Part shown: piece by piece, positions 5,906 through 6,081 of the stretch
Layout: each line of letters opens with the position of its first letter
Numbering within the stretch: position 1 is the stretch's first letter
From: Ignavibacteriales bacterium
GTDB lineage: Bacteria > Bacteroidota > Ignavibacteria > Ignavibacteriales > Melioribacteraceae
DNA length: 6,081 bases
Reading direction: 5' to 3'
NCBI GenBank assembly: GCA_027080245.1
Contig: JALWSN010000533.1
Span: forward strand, 5,828 to 11,908
Translations under genes and position numbers: made by a program
Notes under the pieces: generated by a model
The model's input: the letters and a program-made list of their open reading frames with translations, nothing else
What the model was told of the DNA's origin: nothing
The model's database searches: none

Positions 5906-6031
5906 GAATTATTAATTCACACCAACTCCGACCCTTTCCCTTGCCGAGGGGAAGAGTTAACGCAATCAAATGATTTCACCAATGTTAATGGGTGGTGTGT
6001 AAAGACCTTTGCGTTATTTACGTGGCAAAGG
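5906..6031. repeat. Cluster of nested inverted repeats, possible REP/MITE-like element
   Basis: From about 5917 the base composition becomes visibly less AT-rich and five inverted repeats crowd together. They are GAATTA-T-TAATTC (5906-5918); CACACCA/TGGTGTG (5918-5924, 5993-5999); a hairpin CTTTCCCT/AGGGGAAG with loop TGCCG and one G-T pair (5934-5954); TAACGCAA/TTGCGTTA (5958-5965, 6009-6016); and CCTTTGC/GCAAAGG (6006-6012, 6025-6031). The CCCTTTCCCTT..GAGGGGAAG hairpin resembles dispersed intergenic palindromes found in many bacteria. No transposase or convincing gene is seen. Copy number elsewhere in the genome would decide its nature. Confidence 0.45.
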
Positions 6032-6081
6032 GTAAATATGACAATGAACTGTCTGCAAAGATTTAGCAGGGCGCTCAAAGG
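6032..6081. other. Right-edge stretch, no supported feature
   Basis: Nothing certain is seen here. A plus-strand ATG at 6038, preceded by AAAGGG, opens a frame (MTMNCLQRFSRALK) that runs off the window, and a minus-strand frame is also open from the edge to a stop at 5917. Neither can be judged without flanking sequence. Confidence 0.3.

Larger units (their letters stand above)
5758..5916 (-). promoter_or_regulatory. AT-rich leader and presumed promoter region of fbaB
   Basis: This stretch directly upstream of fbaB is strongly AT-rich and has no coding frame that I can support. It contains the fbaB ribosome site, an 11-base inverted repeat (5780-5812), a 7-base inverted repeat (5834-5853), and a TGAAC-N4-GTTCA palindrome (5887-5900). 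A weak sigma70-like pair on the minus strand is possible: TTGGGC (5859-5864), a 17-base spacer, then TAATAA (5836-5841). The -10 match is poor, so the promoter is placed only tentatively. Confidence 0.45.

Noticed and set aside
5917..6081. Minus-strand open frame of 54 codons running in from the right edge to a TGA at 5917-5919
   Set aside because: Its translation (ending SSPRQGKGSELV) resembles no family I know, it reads through the palindrome cluster, and the opposite strand is open as well, so it is more likely fortuitous.
5897..6081. Plus-strand open frame, with a possible gene start ATG at 6038 after AAAGGG
   Set aside because: Only 14 codons remain after the ATG before the window ends; too little to support a gene.

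Overview
The window reads as a bacterial chromosome segment in which every recognisable gene lies on the minus strand. In transcription order, from high to low coordinates, it holds: (1) an approximately 320-base gene-free stretch with several palindromes (5758-6081); (2) fbaB, a complete class I (DhnA-type) fructose-bisphosphate aldolase (4711-5757), closed by a strong intrinsic terminator (4651-4701); (3) a TauE/SafE-family membrane permease (3884-4633) that starts only 17 bases after the terminator's T-run; (4) a 221-base intergenic region with a palindrome and a direct repeat; and (5) a compact three-gene operon: a large GNAT acetyltransferase fused to an acyl-CoA-ligase-like region (1251-3662), acuB with two CBS domains and an ACT domain (609-1238), and acuC, a class I HDAC-type deacetylase (1-621), cut by the left edge.

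The three-gene operon is the main biological content. Its order, acetyltransferase - CBS/ACT sensor - deacetylase, is that of Bacillus acuABC, where AcuA acetylates and AcuC deacetylates acetyl-CoA synthetase on a lysine. Here the small AcuA is replaced by an 803-residue protein with an N-terminal GNAT domain and a long NDP-forming acyl-CoA-synthetase-like part. That part looks catalytically dead: the phospho-histidine motif reads AKTG instead of SHTG, and the ATP-grasp region is shortened and lacks its usual lysine and D-x-N-P residues. The arrangement fits a Pat-type protein acetyltransferase in which a dead ligase senses acyl-CoA. I infer that the operon is a reversible lysine-acetylation switch with metabolite sensing (acyl-CoA by the ligase-like domain, nucleotide or other small ligands by CBS/ACT). 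Its substrate is not in the window.

The aldolase and the acetylation operon each have, in their upstream region, a palindrome of the form TGAAC-N4-GTTCA, identical at 12 of 14 positions when aligned in opposite orientations. This may be a shared operator linking a gluconeogenic/glycolytic enzyme to acetyl-CoA homeostasis. The idea is attractive but unproven.

Taxonomy cannot be settled from the window. The intergenic DNA is very AT-rich, Shine-Dalgarno use is mixed (strong for fbaB and acuB, weak or absent for the other three), and one TAnnTTTG-like element is present. These would suit a Bacteroidota/Ignavibacteria-like (FCB group) bacterium, but this is a low-confidence guess. No rRNA, tRNA, CRISPR array or complete mobile element was seen.
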